Assembly: GCF_002218005.2 (NCBI RefSeq)
Contig: NZ_AP018679.1
Span: 434,001 to 498,000, forward strand
Length of the DNA stretch: 64,000 bases
Source of the DNA: Vibrio algivorus
Lineage (GTDB): Bacteria > Pseudomonadota > Gammaproteobacteria > Enterobacterales > Vibrionaceae
Direction of reading: 5' to 3'
Shown: positions 1 through 7,911 of the stretch, piece after piece
Numbering within the stretch: position 1 is the stretch's first letter
Layout: the number at the start of each line of letters is the position of its first letter
The notes under the pieces: generated by a model
What the model was told of the DNA's origin: nothing
The model's database searches: none
The model's input: only the letters and a program-made list of their open reading frames with translations
Translations under genes and position numbers: made by a program

Positions 1-1
1 C

Positions 2-277
2 GGAACTGCGCCTCAAGATTATTTTGCTGTAAGAGGAATAGATGCAATTCCTAGAACAACATTAGGTAATAAACACGATCGGATATTTCGTGTCGGAGCA
101 TTTTTATCACTAATGCGATTGCGCTTTGTGGGTAATTGGTCGAATCAAGAATGGCTAACTCAAAATAAGAAATTCAATAAAGACGCAGAATATGATGATG
201 CACCAGATTCACTGACTAATGCAGCAGTGAGGGGGCATATTGTTTCTGACAAAATCAAAATAAGAGGACGGCACTAA
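2..277 (+). CDS. Phage terminase large subunit, C-terminal end (partial)
   Basis: An open frame enters from the left edge and gives 91 residues before TAA. It ends with the motif DDAPDSL followed by a basic tail, which is the usual C-terminal part of the RNase H-like nuclease domain of large terminases; the second Asp of that motif is normally a metal ligand. The terminase packages phage DNA into the prohead. The stop codon overlaps the ATG of the next gene (TAATG), and that next gene looks like a portal protein, the normal neighbour. The 5' part including the ATPase domain lies outside the window. Confidence 0.8.
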   Translation, partial: GTAPQDYFAVRGIDAIPRTTLGNKHDRIFRVGAFLSLMRLRFVGNWSNQEWLTQNKKFNKDAEYDDAPDSLTNAAVRGHIVSDKIKIRGRH

Positions 278-1341
278 TGGGCTTGTATGATGACCCAGAC
301 AATAAAGCTGGTAGCCCTGAATCGCCACCAGATAAAAAATCTAACTTTGAGGTTTATTACAACTTCATTCGAGCTAAGTCTCCTGAAAACCTTCCGGTCA
401 TAACGGAGTTTGACCCATTTGCATTAGCAAGAACCCGTTACATCGAAATCGCTATTCGCGAGCTTTATTCTCGGATCATGTATACGACTCTCGATATTGT
501 TTCTATACCGGATGAAATTGGTAGTTCTGATTTTTCTAAAACCGTGTATGACACACATTCCCCCAAATTACTTCGAGGATTGATGCACTACATTGTTGAA
601 GCGATGGCTGATGAGCAAAAGATTGTATTAAGAAAACGCGCTTTCAAGGGAAGAACCAACGCCTTTTATTTTGAAGAGAAAACCAACTCAACAGATTTAC
701 AGAAAGAAAATCAATTGGACTTGGTGACTCTAGATTTTGAAGAGTTTCATAAAACGGAATTGCTCGAAGCTTATTTCGGTATGGTTTTTGATGCGATTGT
801 CAGTGCAGCTAAGTTAATTCGTATTGGTGGTTCTGTCGTTCTTAAGGTGAAGGATTTAAGTGATTTAATTTCTGATAAAGAGGTTCTGCTTGCTGTAGAG
901 ACTCAAGTAAAGCAAATCAATCTTGCATTGAAAGAAGGCAAGGGAGCTTATTTAGATTCTGAATCCGACATAAAAATGCCTACCGTCGATATGAAGCCGA
1001 CTAAGGAACAGTTGGAATACGCTTACTCACTTATCTGTAATGCAACTGGCCGACCAATGTCGTTTGTTAATGGTCAATTGGCTGGTGGATTGAGCACAAG
1101 TGGTGAAGGCGATAGAAAGCAAAATAGGCAAGCCTCTATTTTTGATTTTAACCAAATACTGCGGGGCGTTCTTGAATCTGTATTCGGTGCTGATTTTGAA
1201 ATTAAGCCTGATACTGAACAGTTAACAGAATTATCCGCATTTATGAATTCGCTTGAAATGACGTCACTGTATAGCAACGAAGAAAAACGAAAAATCATGG
1301 ATTCAATTATGCCATTGGCTGATTTGGGGGTGACTGACTAA
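277..1341 (+). CDS. Phage portal protein
   Basis: 354 residues, translationally coupled to the terminase gene by a one-base overlap. The C-terminal part has a glycine/serine-rich loop followed by SGEGDRKQ (about residues 270-280) and then a helix-rich stretch, a pattern known from DUF1073-type portals (NATGEGD motif). The portal is the dodecameric ring at the capsid vertex through which DNA passes. At 354 aa it is shorter than most portals (400-550 aa). The call rests on position and on this motif; the N-terminal half is not recognisable to me. Confidence 0.7.
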   Translation: MGLYDDPDNKAGSPESPPDKKSNFEVYYNFIRAKSPENLPVITEFDPFALARTRYIEIAIRELYSRIMYTTLDIVSIPDEIGSSDFSKTVYDTHSPKLLRGLMHYIVEAMADEQKIVLRKRAFKGRTNAFYFEEKTNSTDLQKENQLDLVTLDFEEFHKTELLEAYFGMVFDAIVSAAKLIRIGGSVVLKVKDLSDLISDKEVLLAVETQVKQINLALKEGKGAYLDSESDIKMPTVDMKPTKEQLEYAYSLICNATGRPMSFVNGQLAGGLSTSGEGDRKQNRQASIFDFNQILRGVLESVFGADFEIKPDTEQLTELSAFMNSLEMTSLYSNEEKRKIMDSIMPLADLGVTD

Positions 1342-1351
1342 GTGAGGCTTT

Positions 1352-1843
1352 ATGTATATCTATCCATACTCGATGTCAGAAAAGCTATTGGATTGGTTCA
1401 ATATCGATTTTGATCGTATCTATAACGAACAAGGAGGAATGCAACGAGAGCAATTAAAGCTCATCAACAAATATTCAATTCTTACCGAGGCAAAATCTAA
1501 CGCTTATATGACGATTAAACGGTTAGAGAAATCGAAAAATAAGGAAAATATCGATTTTGCAGCCAACGTAAAAAATACCATGGTCGGCACACTAAGTAGT
1601 GAGATAACAAAAACACTAGCAACCTCTGAGTATGCCGATGAAATCATTATCGAATGGCAACCGTCTTCAGCTGAAGAAGAACGAGCTACTCACGCACTTC
1701 ATTATGGACAACGTATGACAATTAAACAGGCCGAAAAATTAGGGCTTGGGGTTGAGTACAACTGTCAATGTGGAATGAAGCTTATAAGTGGGCAGCAATA
1801 TGCCCAACCAATTATCAATAAAATCAATCGAGGTAAATCATGA
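1352..1843 (+). CDS. MuF-like minor head protein
   Basis: 163 residues directly after the portal. Near the C terminus the sequence has a His-containing stretch (HALHYGQRM) and then NCQCGM at residues 137-142, resembling the Asn-Cys-x-Cys signature that ends the SPP1 gp7 / Mu gpF minor head family. Such proteins enter the capsid and are encoded next to the portal, as here. The stop overlaps the next start by four bases (ATGA). It is shorter than most MuF proteins, so it may be a C-terminal-type version; the function is inferred from position and motif. Confidence 0.5.
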   Translation: MYIYPYSMSEKLLDWFNIDFDRIYNEQGGMQREQLKLINKYSILTEAKSNAYMTIKRLEKSKNKENIDFAANVKNTMVGTLSSEITKTLATSEYADEIIIEWQPSSAEEERATHALHYGQRMTIKQAEKLGLGVEYNCQCGMKLISGQQYAQPIINKINRGKS

Positions 1844-2745
1844 ATCCATTATTAATGCTTTTACTGCAACAAATGGCAGGCAACCAAAACACACAACAAA
1901 ACCCACTTATGGCTCTATTGGGCGGCAACCAACAACAAGATCCTGCCCAGCAGCTTATTGCCGCTCTAAGTGGTGTTACAGGCCAGCAATCAAATGCGCT
2001 TAATCCACAATTACTACAAGTGCTTACGGGTAATCAACAACCACAGCAAAACCAAAACGGTGGTATTCAACAATTAATGCAATTACTCGGTAACCAGCAG
2101 CAACAGCCTCAAAATCAAAATACTGATATTGGTAAGTTGTTGGAAGCGCTAAATGTGCAGAAACAAGAAAAAACTGATTTAGAACAGTTGGCGGAATTAC
2201 TAAAGGGCACTAGTTCTGGTAGTAATGATAATCAAGAAGATGACGTGCTTTCTCGAATGCAAAATAAAGCGAAGAAGAAAGGTGATGAAGCGACCTCTAC
2301 TGCGGAAATGTCCGATGCCATTAAGTATGTGATGAGTTGGGATAAGTTCATTGAAGATAATAGTGACATGCTCCCTGATTGGTTTGATCCACAAGAAGTA
2401 AAAGAAGATATAGATAAATGGGCTAAAGATGATATTGAGCGAGCACAAGGTTTAGCAGCTGCAACCTCAAAAGCGTTTTTTAAAAATGAATCAATGCTCG
2501 ACCTGTTAGAAGAAAAAGACCGAATGATGGTTAAAGAGCATATTTTAAAAGATGGCCTTAAGTCTCATGAGATTGATCGTGGCATTGCTTGGCCAATCAT
2601 TAATCGCGCTGTTTTTAACAAAAATAAACTAGAAGATAGTGGTAATGGTGCTCCTCAGATTGGTAAGGGGGAAGAAGTAATCGCTAATTATGAGGCTCGT
2701 TTTAAAACCGGCCAACAAGTATCGCAGCAACAAGCTACGGCTTAA
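1840..2745 (+). CDS. Q/N-rich phage head protein, scaffold-like
   Basis: 301 residues. Residues 1 to about 110 are strongly enriched in Gln and Asn with repeated short leucine-rich pieces of the kind LLxxLxGNQQQ; residues about 120-301 are charged and predicted helical. The position between minor head protein and capsid genes is where scaffolding or protease genes normally lie, and the composition (long helical, charged C-terminal half) fits a scaffold better than a protease, for which no Ser/His/Asp motif is visible. Function is inferred. The low-complexity N terminus is unusual for a structural phage gene. Confidence 0.4.
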   Translation: MNPLLMLLLQQMAGNQNTQQNPLMALLGGNQQQDPAQQLIAALSGVTGQQSNALNPQLLQVLTGNQQPQQNQNGGIQQLMQLLGNQQQQPQNQNTDIGKLLEALNVQKQEKTDLEQLAELLKGTSSGSNDNQEDDVLSRMQNKAKKKGDEATSTAEMSDAIKYVMSWDKFIEDNSDMLPDWFDPQEVKEDIDKWAKDDIERAQGLAAATSKAFFKNESMLDLLEEKDRMMVKEHILKDGLKSHEIDRGIAWPIINRAVFNKNKLEDSGNGAPQIGKGEEVIANYEARFKTGQQVSQQQATA

Positions 2746-2752
2746 TAATCCA

Positions 2753-2772
2753 GGCGACTATTGTCGCTTTTT
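2753..2772 (+). terminator. Rho-independent terminator after head-protein gene
   Basis: GCGAC-TATT-GTCGC stem followed by a run of seven T, eight bases after the stop of the preceding gene. Confidence 0.7.
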
Positions 2773-2801
2773 TTAATTTTAAATTTTAGATAGGTGAGAA
2801 A

Positions 2802-3305
2802 ATGTCTCGTGAATTTCCTTTAGGTTCTCCACGTTCTCGTGGAAATAGTGATGTGGTTTTACCGCGTCAATTTGTTGACGCTTTAACTGCTGGTGTTGCG
2901 GTTTCTGTTTCTGATGCTAACTCGGGCCATCCGATTGTTAAATTATTTGATGGTTCTGCTTTTGCCGGTTTCTCGGTAAGTGATATTGACCAAGTGACTA
3001 AAACAACTGGTGTAATCAAAACTGGTGAAGCGGTTTGTTTACGTGTTAAAGAAGATGCGATTTTAGTTGTAGGTGAAGGCTTTGCAGTTGATAACACTAC
3101 CGGTGAGCTTGTACCTGCCGGAATGGACGGTTCAACTACTATTAACGGTGAAGTTGCCGATATTGGCGTTAATGGGCTTGATGGGGTTGGTGAGGTAATT
3201 CACGGTTGCGCATTAGTTAACTTGTATGGTGGTGCCATTACATTAACTACGAGTACACAAGATCCACAATTGGCATCTATCAAACCAAGTACTGCCAAAA
3301 AATAA
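2802..3305 (+). CDS. Head decoration-like protein
   Basis: 167 residues, beta-rich, glycine- and valine-rich composition with no membrane segment. The gene lies just before the major capsid gene, where decoration proteins (gpD/DUF2190-like) are usual, and the repeated short beta-strand pattern (for example AVCLRVKEDAILVVGEG) fits such a fold. A good Shine-Dalgarno (TAGGTGAG) precedes the ATG. The gene is bounded by terminators on both sides, so it forms its own transcription unit or is adjusted in dose. The family is not certain. Confidence 0.5.
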   Translation: MSREFPLGSPRSRGNSDVVLPRQFVDALTAGVAVSVSDANSGHPIVKLFDGSAFAGFSVSDIDQVTKTTGVIKTGEAVCLRVKEDAILVVGEGFAVDNTTGELVPAGMDGSTTINGEVADIGVNGLDGVGEVIHGCALVNLYGGAITLTTSTQDPQLASIKPSTAKK

Positions 3306-3306
3306 A

Positions 3307-3402
3307 TGATACCAAAAGTCACAATCTGCAGAATGTGGCCAAACAATACTTGATACCAAAAGGGCTTAACCTGGATAACCGGTAAGCCCTTTTTTGATAC
3401 CA
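3307..3402 (+). repeat. 96-bp phage intergenic module, copy 1 (three TGATACCA boxes, 44-bp period)
   Basis: TGATACCA occurs at 3307, 3351 and 3395, each exactly 44 bp apart. The middle unit contains GAATGTGGCCAAA; the last unit contains a terminator stem. The reverse complement of this module aligns without gaps over its second unit to the module at 11299-11394, sharing TTGGCCACAT(T/C)CTG at the same offset. It occupies the gap between the decoration-like and capsid genes. Role unknown: operator array, transcription-control element or recombination site are all possible. Confidence 0.8.
3359..3396 (+). terminator. Terminator before the capsid gene, inside the 96-bp module
   Basis: AAAGGGCTTA and TAAGCCCTTT form a stem around a 16-base loop, followed by T residues. 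It separates the decoration-like gene from the capsid gene. Confidence 0.7.
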
Positions 3403-3421
3403 GAATAACGAGGAATATCTA

Positions 3422-4342
3422 ATGCGTACTAATTTAGTCTGCAAATCAAAAGTTGAGCGTAAATATAACACTCAAGTAATGGGCAGTAATAAGATTACTT
3501 ATACACCTTACACCGCTGGTCTGGCTGCTAATGAGCAAAACTATTCAGACGGTAAGTTACGACAAGGTTCGGTTATCCATATTGGATATGATGTTAGTGG
3601 CGACTTTCCTGAGCAAAAGTTTGCAGAAGCTTTGACTCCGGCAACTACTGAGCTAGCGCAAGCGCATGCTAAATCAGTGGAATTTGGTTACCATCGTCAA
3701 CCTTCACATATCGAATTTTCGCTTTCAAATCTACAAGATGTCAGCGACGTAAATATTAATGCCGGTATTCTGAACCGTATGCTAATGCAATACGACTATG
3801 AGCATTTTCATGGTAAGTACGGTAATGCTGGAATGTTCAATAACGAAAAATCTATTCAATTAGATTCAACGGTATTTGAAATTTCATCTATTACTGATGT
3901 ATTTACGATTATTGAATCGCTTTATCAAGAAATGGGCATTTTGGGCATTACCGAAGCGGATTACCCTAATATCACAATGAGCTATTCAAGCGATGTTGCT
4001 GCATTGATTCGTAAGCCTATTGCTATTAGTGGCTCATCTATCACGACAGGCCGCAATGAAATTCAATCTGCTTATAGTGGAATGGTATTGAAAGAAGTGC
4101 CAATGCACCTTCAAGCAGGTCAGCATATTTCACTGACGTATCGTCCTGCGATTACGAATCACCATGCTTCATTGCCGGGTATTTATAGCAAAGAAGAAGG
4201 TGATCATGGAATGCACATGAAAACGCTCTTTACCTATGAATCAGCTTCAAACGAAATTGAAGCGAAGGGCGCATACGTTTATCAAATGGTATCCACTCCC
4301 ACCTCACGAGCAATTAAGACAGCGCAACGAACTAAAAAGTAA
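3422..4342 (+). CDS. Major capsid protein
   Basis: 306 residues, the size of a small HK97-fold capsid protein without a long delta domain. It starts after a clear AACGAGGAA ribosome site. It lies after the scaffold-like and decoration-like genes and before the neck genes, exactly where the major capsid gene belongs, and is flanked by its own terminators, as expected for a highly expressed gene. No signature motif can be asserted by eye; the call is from gene order, length and composition. The ATG could alternatively be at 3479, but the 5' part has normal codon use. Confidence 0.65.
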   Translation: MRTNLVCKSKVERKYNTQVMGSNKITYTPYTAGLAANEQNYSDGKLRQGSVIHIGYDVSGDFPEQKFAEALTPATTELAQAHAKSVEFGYHRQPSHIEFSLSNLQDVSDVNINAGILNRMLMQYDYEHFHGKYGNAGMFNNEKSIQLDSTVFEISSITDVFTIIESLYQEMGILGITEADYPNITMSYSSDVAALIRKPIAISGSSITTGRNEIQSAYSGMVLKEVPMHLQAGQHISLTYRPAITNHHASLPGIYSKEEGDHGMHMKTLFTYESASNEIEAKGAYVYQMVSTPTSRAIKTAQRTKK

Positions 4343-4352
4343 ATAATCGAAT

Positions 4353-4371
4353 TGGGAGCCTTGTGCTCCCT
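4353..4371 (+). terminator. Terminator after the capsid gene
   Basis: GGGAGC-CTTGT-GCTCCC stem followed by TTTGTCTTTT, ten bases after the capsid stop codon. Confidence 0.65.
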
Positions 4372-4391
4372 TTGTCTTTTATGGGGGATTT

Positions 4392-4691
4392 ATGATCTCA
4401 GAAGATGCGCAAAACAAAACGGATTTGATATTGCGACAATCCGATTCCGATAGCATGACACAAGATGAAATTGATTTTGCTAATGCGCTTGGAGTTACGC
4501 CAGAGTCGGATTGTGATTGTTACAAGCTTGCTCAAAACGTATTACTTGAGCGTGTATCTAAAGATAGCAATTTGAAATACACATTAAGCCGATTACGTAT
4601 GTTAGCTGATGCGAATGATTGCTCGTTATCGGATAAACAACCGGTCATTAAGCCAGCTCGAATACTGGTCATTGGTGGAGGGCTTTCCTGA
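4392..4691 (+). CDS. Small phage neck-region protein, unknown
   Basis: 99 residues with a DSDCDCYK cysteine pair in the middle and a helix-rich composition. It stands between the capsid gene and a tail-completion-like gene, the place of head-tail connectors (gp6-like adaptors are about 100 aa). It overlaps the next gene by one base (TGATG). I do not recognise the family; the connector role is by position only. Confidence 0.45.
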   Translation: MISEDAQNKTDLILRQSDSDSMTQDEIDFANALGVTPESDCDCYKLAQNVLLERVSKDSNLKYTLSRLRMLADANDCSLSDKQPVIKPARILVIGGGLS

Positions 4692-5194
4692 TGTTCACAA
4701 TGGATATTGATATTGATTACACCGATTTAGAAAAAGAGGTGGAATCCTTTAACCAACACCATATTCGTATTGGCATTTTGGATAAAAACAAAGTGGTTAA
4801 ACGAGCAGATCATGATGAACCGTTAAAGTCCTTTCAAGGTAAACAAGCATCAAGGGTAATGAGAGGGAGCAAGGGGAAAACTAACCTTAAACTAACCAAG
4901 TTAGCTGAATATCTTGATACTCGATACGGCGTGTTCTCAAAGGCGGAATATCACTTTGCTAACCAAGATGTGATCCGAGTGACGAATGAGTTGGTGAAGC
5001 TGTTTGATGCCGGCAATCAATCCCCAGAACAAATCAGAAGAATCGAAAGTGCTGCAAGGGCATTAATCAGAAACCCAATTATGCGTAAAGACTTTGGCAG
5101 CAATGCACACGCTACGATTAGTGGTAAACACTTTGATTGGCCGATGGTTGATACCGGCGCGTTTTTTAATTCGATAAAGGCTCAATATGTTTAG
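4691..5194 (+). CDS. Phage neck / tail-completion protein
   Basis: 167 residues. The C-terminal third carries RNPIMRKDFGSNA followed by a phrase ending FDWPMVDTGAFFNSI, closely matching the pattern (NPIxRxDYGxNS...GFDxPLIDTGxLFxxI) found in phage neck/virion-morphogenesis proteins of myoviruses. These act at the head-tail junction. The N-terminal half has a charged segment. It overlaps both neighbours by one and eight bases, so the group 4392-5597 is translated as a coupled unit. ATG at 4691 has a GGTGGAG site nine bases upstream; ATG at 4700 is an alternative. Confidence 0.6.
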   Translation: MFTMDIDIDYTDLEKEVESFNQHHIRIGILDKNKVVKRADHDEPLKSFQGKQASRVMRGSKGKTNLKLTKLAEYLDTRYGVFSKAEYHFANQDVIRVTNELVKLFDAGNQSPEQIRRIESAARALIRNPIMRKDFGSNAHATISGKHFDWPMVDTGAFFNSIKAQYV

Positions 5195-5597
5195 AAAAGA
5201 ACTTCATAAAGAAATTATGAATATTTTCGGCATGAAAGCGGTTGATTGGGCTGGAGAAATGCATGAGGGTGCGAGCGTTGTGTATGTCGAATATCTGAAT
5301 GTACGCGAACAATATTTCTCTGAATCCCATATCCGCTTTTTTGGCACGATTCGTTTATCACTTGATGCGACGGGTCGAGATAAACCGGTCTTTGGTGTGT
5401 TGGGTAGTAAATTCGATAAGTACATAAAACGCAGTTCTGGTACTAAGTCTCTTTCTGCTGTGAGCATGGAAGCTGAAAGTGATTGGCGTACTCAGGGCAT
5501 TTTATCGGTTTCTAAAGATTTTTACTTTGCGTGTGAAATTGAGCACGACAAAACACGAGAAAAAATCAAACATTTTAAGTGGGTAAACTATGAGTAA
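5187..5597 (+). CDS. Phage tail-terminator-like protein, unknown
   Basis: 136 residues, overlapping the preceding and following genes by eight bases each. It is a mixed alpha/beta protein with no motif I can name. Its position just before the sheath-like gene is where tail-terminator (gpU-like) proteins occur, and length fits that group. Role inferred from position only. Confidence 0.45.
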   Translation: MFRKELHKEIMNIFGMKAVDWAGEMHEGASVVYVEYLNVREQYFSESHIRFFGTIRLSLDATGRDKPVFGVLGSKFDKYIKRSSGTKSLSAVSMEAESDWRTQGILSVSKDFYFACEIEHDKTREKIKHFKWVNYE

Positions 5598-6936
5598 TAC
5601 ATTAGTTTTTGACTATGCAGTTTCTATCAAGGAAGCACAGTCTGCGAGCAAAGTAGATTACAGTTTTTTAAGTAATTGCTTAGTGCTTGTTAAGGGTAAT
5701 TATACACCTCCACCACCTGACCTTACTGGGTTCACTGTTGATATTGACCCAACAAGTCAAGTTATTGGAAGTACGGCTCAAGCCTCAATATCTACTCCAG
5801 TTCCAGATGGTGCGGTATTACCAACTTCTGGTTCCTGGTCTGTTGATGATGAAACTATCGCCACGATTGATAGTGATGGCGTTTTAACTGCAGTAGCTGC
5901 AGGAACAGCCCAAGTAACCTATACCGATGATGATACTAGTATTGCCGAATCTTCATCTTTAACGGTAACAGCGACAAAAAGTAAAAAGCTTTCACAAAAT
6001 AGCGCTGAAGTCCCTAAGTCAGAATTATTAGAAGTTAAAAATACAAAATCGCAACAAGCCAAATCAAAAGAAGTGCTCGATGAAGTCACTTTTACTGATC
6101 CGAGTGACTATAAAGTCATTCCAATTTATGAAGAAACGAGCTTTGAGAATTATACCGATAATTCAGAAGTGCCATTTTTTATGGTGGGTGGCCTGAATAC
6201 GGTTTATTTGCTTATTAAATCTGATGAAGTAGATCCTGCGGATGAAACCGCGATTAAATTCGACCCAACTAATTACTTCACATTATGCCATTCCAAAGAT
6301 ATTGATTTGGAGGATGCAGAAGCGATTAACTTTGCTGACTTCAAAGGTGTCACAGTCTATGCAACAAGTGATTCAACGAAAGCAGAAGAACTTAGTCAGA
6401 CAGATGCTGCTTTTTATGATTCTAATGATTCCTATGCTGGAGCCTATGAGCAATTCGGTTACTTCTTAACACAAGTCTACTGGCGAAATAATCAATATTA
6501 CGTGCTAGATGGGGATAACCCAGCAAGTACGATTTCAGAATTAGGTGAAGCTGGTTCACTATTTGATAAACGAGTTTCTTTCTATCTTGATGGAACAGAT
6601 GGGCCAACACTTGGGTTCTTTGGTTGTGCCGGTGAAGCCATTACAAAAACGTATCTTAATAAGCTAATTCAGTTAGAAACCCAAGAAGCAATTACTTCTT
6701 ATATTCAAGTGAATGAGCCTAATGATACAGCTGTACAGCGGATCAATATCGAAGAAGCTGCAATGGCGGTTATCGAAAAATATGAAGGCTATCCGTACTT
6801 CTATCTTGATGCTGATAAGAACAATTACATCAGCATTTTGAAAAGTGATGAGATGTATTTTGTTGATGGTGAGGCTGAAATCAAAATTGCCGATCCAATC
6901 TGGCGAGCTCAAATTCAAGTTAAGGAGGCTCAGTAA
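5590..6936 (+). CDS. Tail sheath-like protein with Big2 (Ig-like) insertion
   Basis: 448 residues. After a short N-terminal strand segment (1-36) and a PPPP hinge, residues about 40-125 form a bacterial Ig-like Big2 domain: DIDPTSQ, SWSVDDETIATIDSDGV, and GTAQVTYTDDD are typical of that fold. A charged, Lys/Ser-rich linker follows to about 165. The C-terminal part has GGLNTVYLL, YWRNNQYYVLDG, a GFFG-CAGEAITKTYL stretch and an ending IADPIWRAQIQV that resemble the conserved C-terminal sheath domain of DUF3383-type myovirus sheaths. Its partner, the tube gene, follows with a one-base overlap. The Ig domain would sit on the outside of the tail and may bind surfaces. Confidence 0.6.
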   Translation: MSNTLVFDYAVSIKEAQSASKVDYSFLSNCLVLVKGNYTPPPPDLTGFTVDIDPTSQVIGSTAQASISTPVPDGAVLPTSGSWSVDDETIATIDSDGVLTAVAAGTAQVTYTDDDTSIAESSSLTVTATKSKKLSQNSAEVPKSELLEVKNTKSQQAKSKEVLDEVTFTDPSDYKVIPIYEETSFENYTDNSEVPFFMVGGLNTVYLLIKSDEVDPADETAIKFDPTNYFTLCHSKDIDLEDAEAINFADFKGVTVYATSDSTKAEELSQTDAAFYDSNDSYAGAYEQFGYFLTQVYWRNNQYYVLDGDNPASTISELGEAGSLFDKRVSFYLDGTDGPTLGFFGCAGEAITKTYLNKLIQLETQEAITSYIQVNEPNDTAVQRINIEEAAMAVIEKYEGYPYFYLDADKNNYISILKSDEMYFVDGEAEIKIADPIWRAQIQVKEAQ

Positions 6937-7376
6937 TGACTACGAGCGCTTTTACTATTGGTGAAATGGAAACCACGGTTAACTATGAAGATGTTGAATA
7001 TAACTACATCTCTGTAATTGAACTTGGCCGAAATAATCAAAAAGTGGTTCAGATGTTTTGTGATCCACAAGGTTATGGTGATGGTGAAGTCGTTTCTTCA
7101 GGACTTACTCAGCCAATTGAGTTAAATGTGAAGCTTCGAAATGTGAGCAAAGAACATTTAGAGCTTTATACAAAAATTTGGGAGGCAGAAGGTCGCTTTA
7201 AATTTACGTCGTACAGCAAGAAAAATGGCCGAACATTGGCGACTAAACAAAGCATCATTAAAACTGATCCTCGTAATGGCACCTCTAACGAAAGTGAGTC
7301 GACTTTGGATGTAACTCTGGTTATTCAAACGGCACCTAAAAACTTTAAAGATGAATTTAAGGCGGTAGCATCATGA
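6936..7376 (+). CDS. Tail tube protein
   Basis: 146 residues, beta-rich with no membrane segment, coupled to the sheath-like gene by a one-base overlap. Length and position (sheath, tube, assembly chaperone, tape measure) match the inner tube protein of contractile tails. A GNGTSNES-type polar loop precedes the last strands. The call is from order and size rather than a motif. Confidence 0.6.
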   Translation: MTTSAFTIGEMETTVNYEDVEYNYISVIELGRNNQKVVQMFCDPQGYGDGEVVSSGLTQPIELNVKLRNVSKEHLELYTKIWEAEGRFKFTSYSKKNGRTLATKQSIIKTDPRNGTSNESESTLDVTLVIQTAPKNFKDEFKAVAS

Positions 7377-7735
7377 TCACTAAGTTTAAAGGTTCTCGTG
7401 CTTGGAATGCTTATATGGCATACGTGGGTTTTATTTTTCATCTTCATCGTGCGGCAACGTTCAGAGAGTTGAAATTCACCACAGTAGAAGAATGCCAAGC
7501 TTACTTCAAACAAGCTGATATAGAAGCTAAACGGCAAATCATTATCGAATTGATGACTGTGGTTCGGATTGATACTACCGACATGATGGCGTTATTGGCT
7601 ATTCATGAAAACAAGCACGGTATGTCGATTGATGCCTCCTCAATCGATAACTTTGAATTAAAAGAAATCGGTGAAATGGTGATTGAATCATTACTTCGGT
7701 GCTCTTCTGAAAAAGACGCAGGGCTTTTTTTTTAA
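7373..7735 (+). CDS. Tail assembly chaperone, zero-frame product (gpG-like)
   Basis: 120 residues, starting with a four-base overlap (ATGA) with the tube gene and ending GLFF-stop directly on a run of nine T. Position immediately before the tape measure gene is the signature of the lambda G / T4-like tail assembly chaperone. Such proteins bind the tape measure while the tube is built. The frame-0 protein is helical and charged. A longer product is made by frameshift (next entry). Confidence 0.75.
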   Translation: MITKFKGSRAWNAYMAYVGFIFHLHRAATFRELKFTTVEECQAYFKQADIEAKRQIIIELMTVVRIDTTDMMALLAIHENKHGMSIDASSIDNFELKEIGEMVIESLLRCSSEKDAGLFF

Positions 7736-7911
7736 GTAAACAAGAGATCGATGAACTATCTGAATATCGATTTTCAGGTGATGGGTTTGCTGCCGAGATT
7801 ATCGAGAAGAATCCCGAAATTGATGGTAGTACGCTCATTGCCTTAATTCTTAAAAAAGCCCATCAAAAAATTAAAGGACATAAAGAGGCAGTCAACAATG
7901 GCCAGTTCTGA
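7373..7911 (+). CDS. Tail assembly chaperone, -1 frameshift product (gpGT-like)
   Basis: Reading frame 0 to the T9 run at 7725-7733, then slipping back one base, the ribosome continues through 59 further sense codons starting LSKQEIDELSEYRFSG and stopping at TGA 7909-7911, giving about 179 residues. The -1 frame has no ATG of its own, shows coding-like composition throughout and overlaps the tape measure start at 7898. The slippery heptamer T TTT TTT precedes the frame-0 stop TAA. This is the standard G/GT arrangement of tailed phages. The exact slip codon is inferred. Confidence 0.75.

Noticed and set aside
3307..3402. Could the 44-bp periodic boxes be a CRISPR array?
   Set aside because: Only 8-9 bases are repeated per unit, three units, no cas genes; repeats of 23-50 bp are needed.
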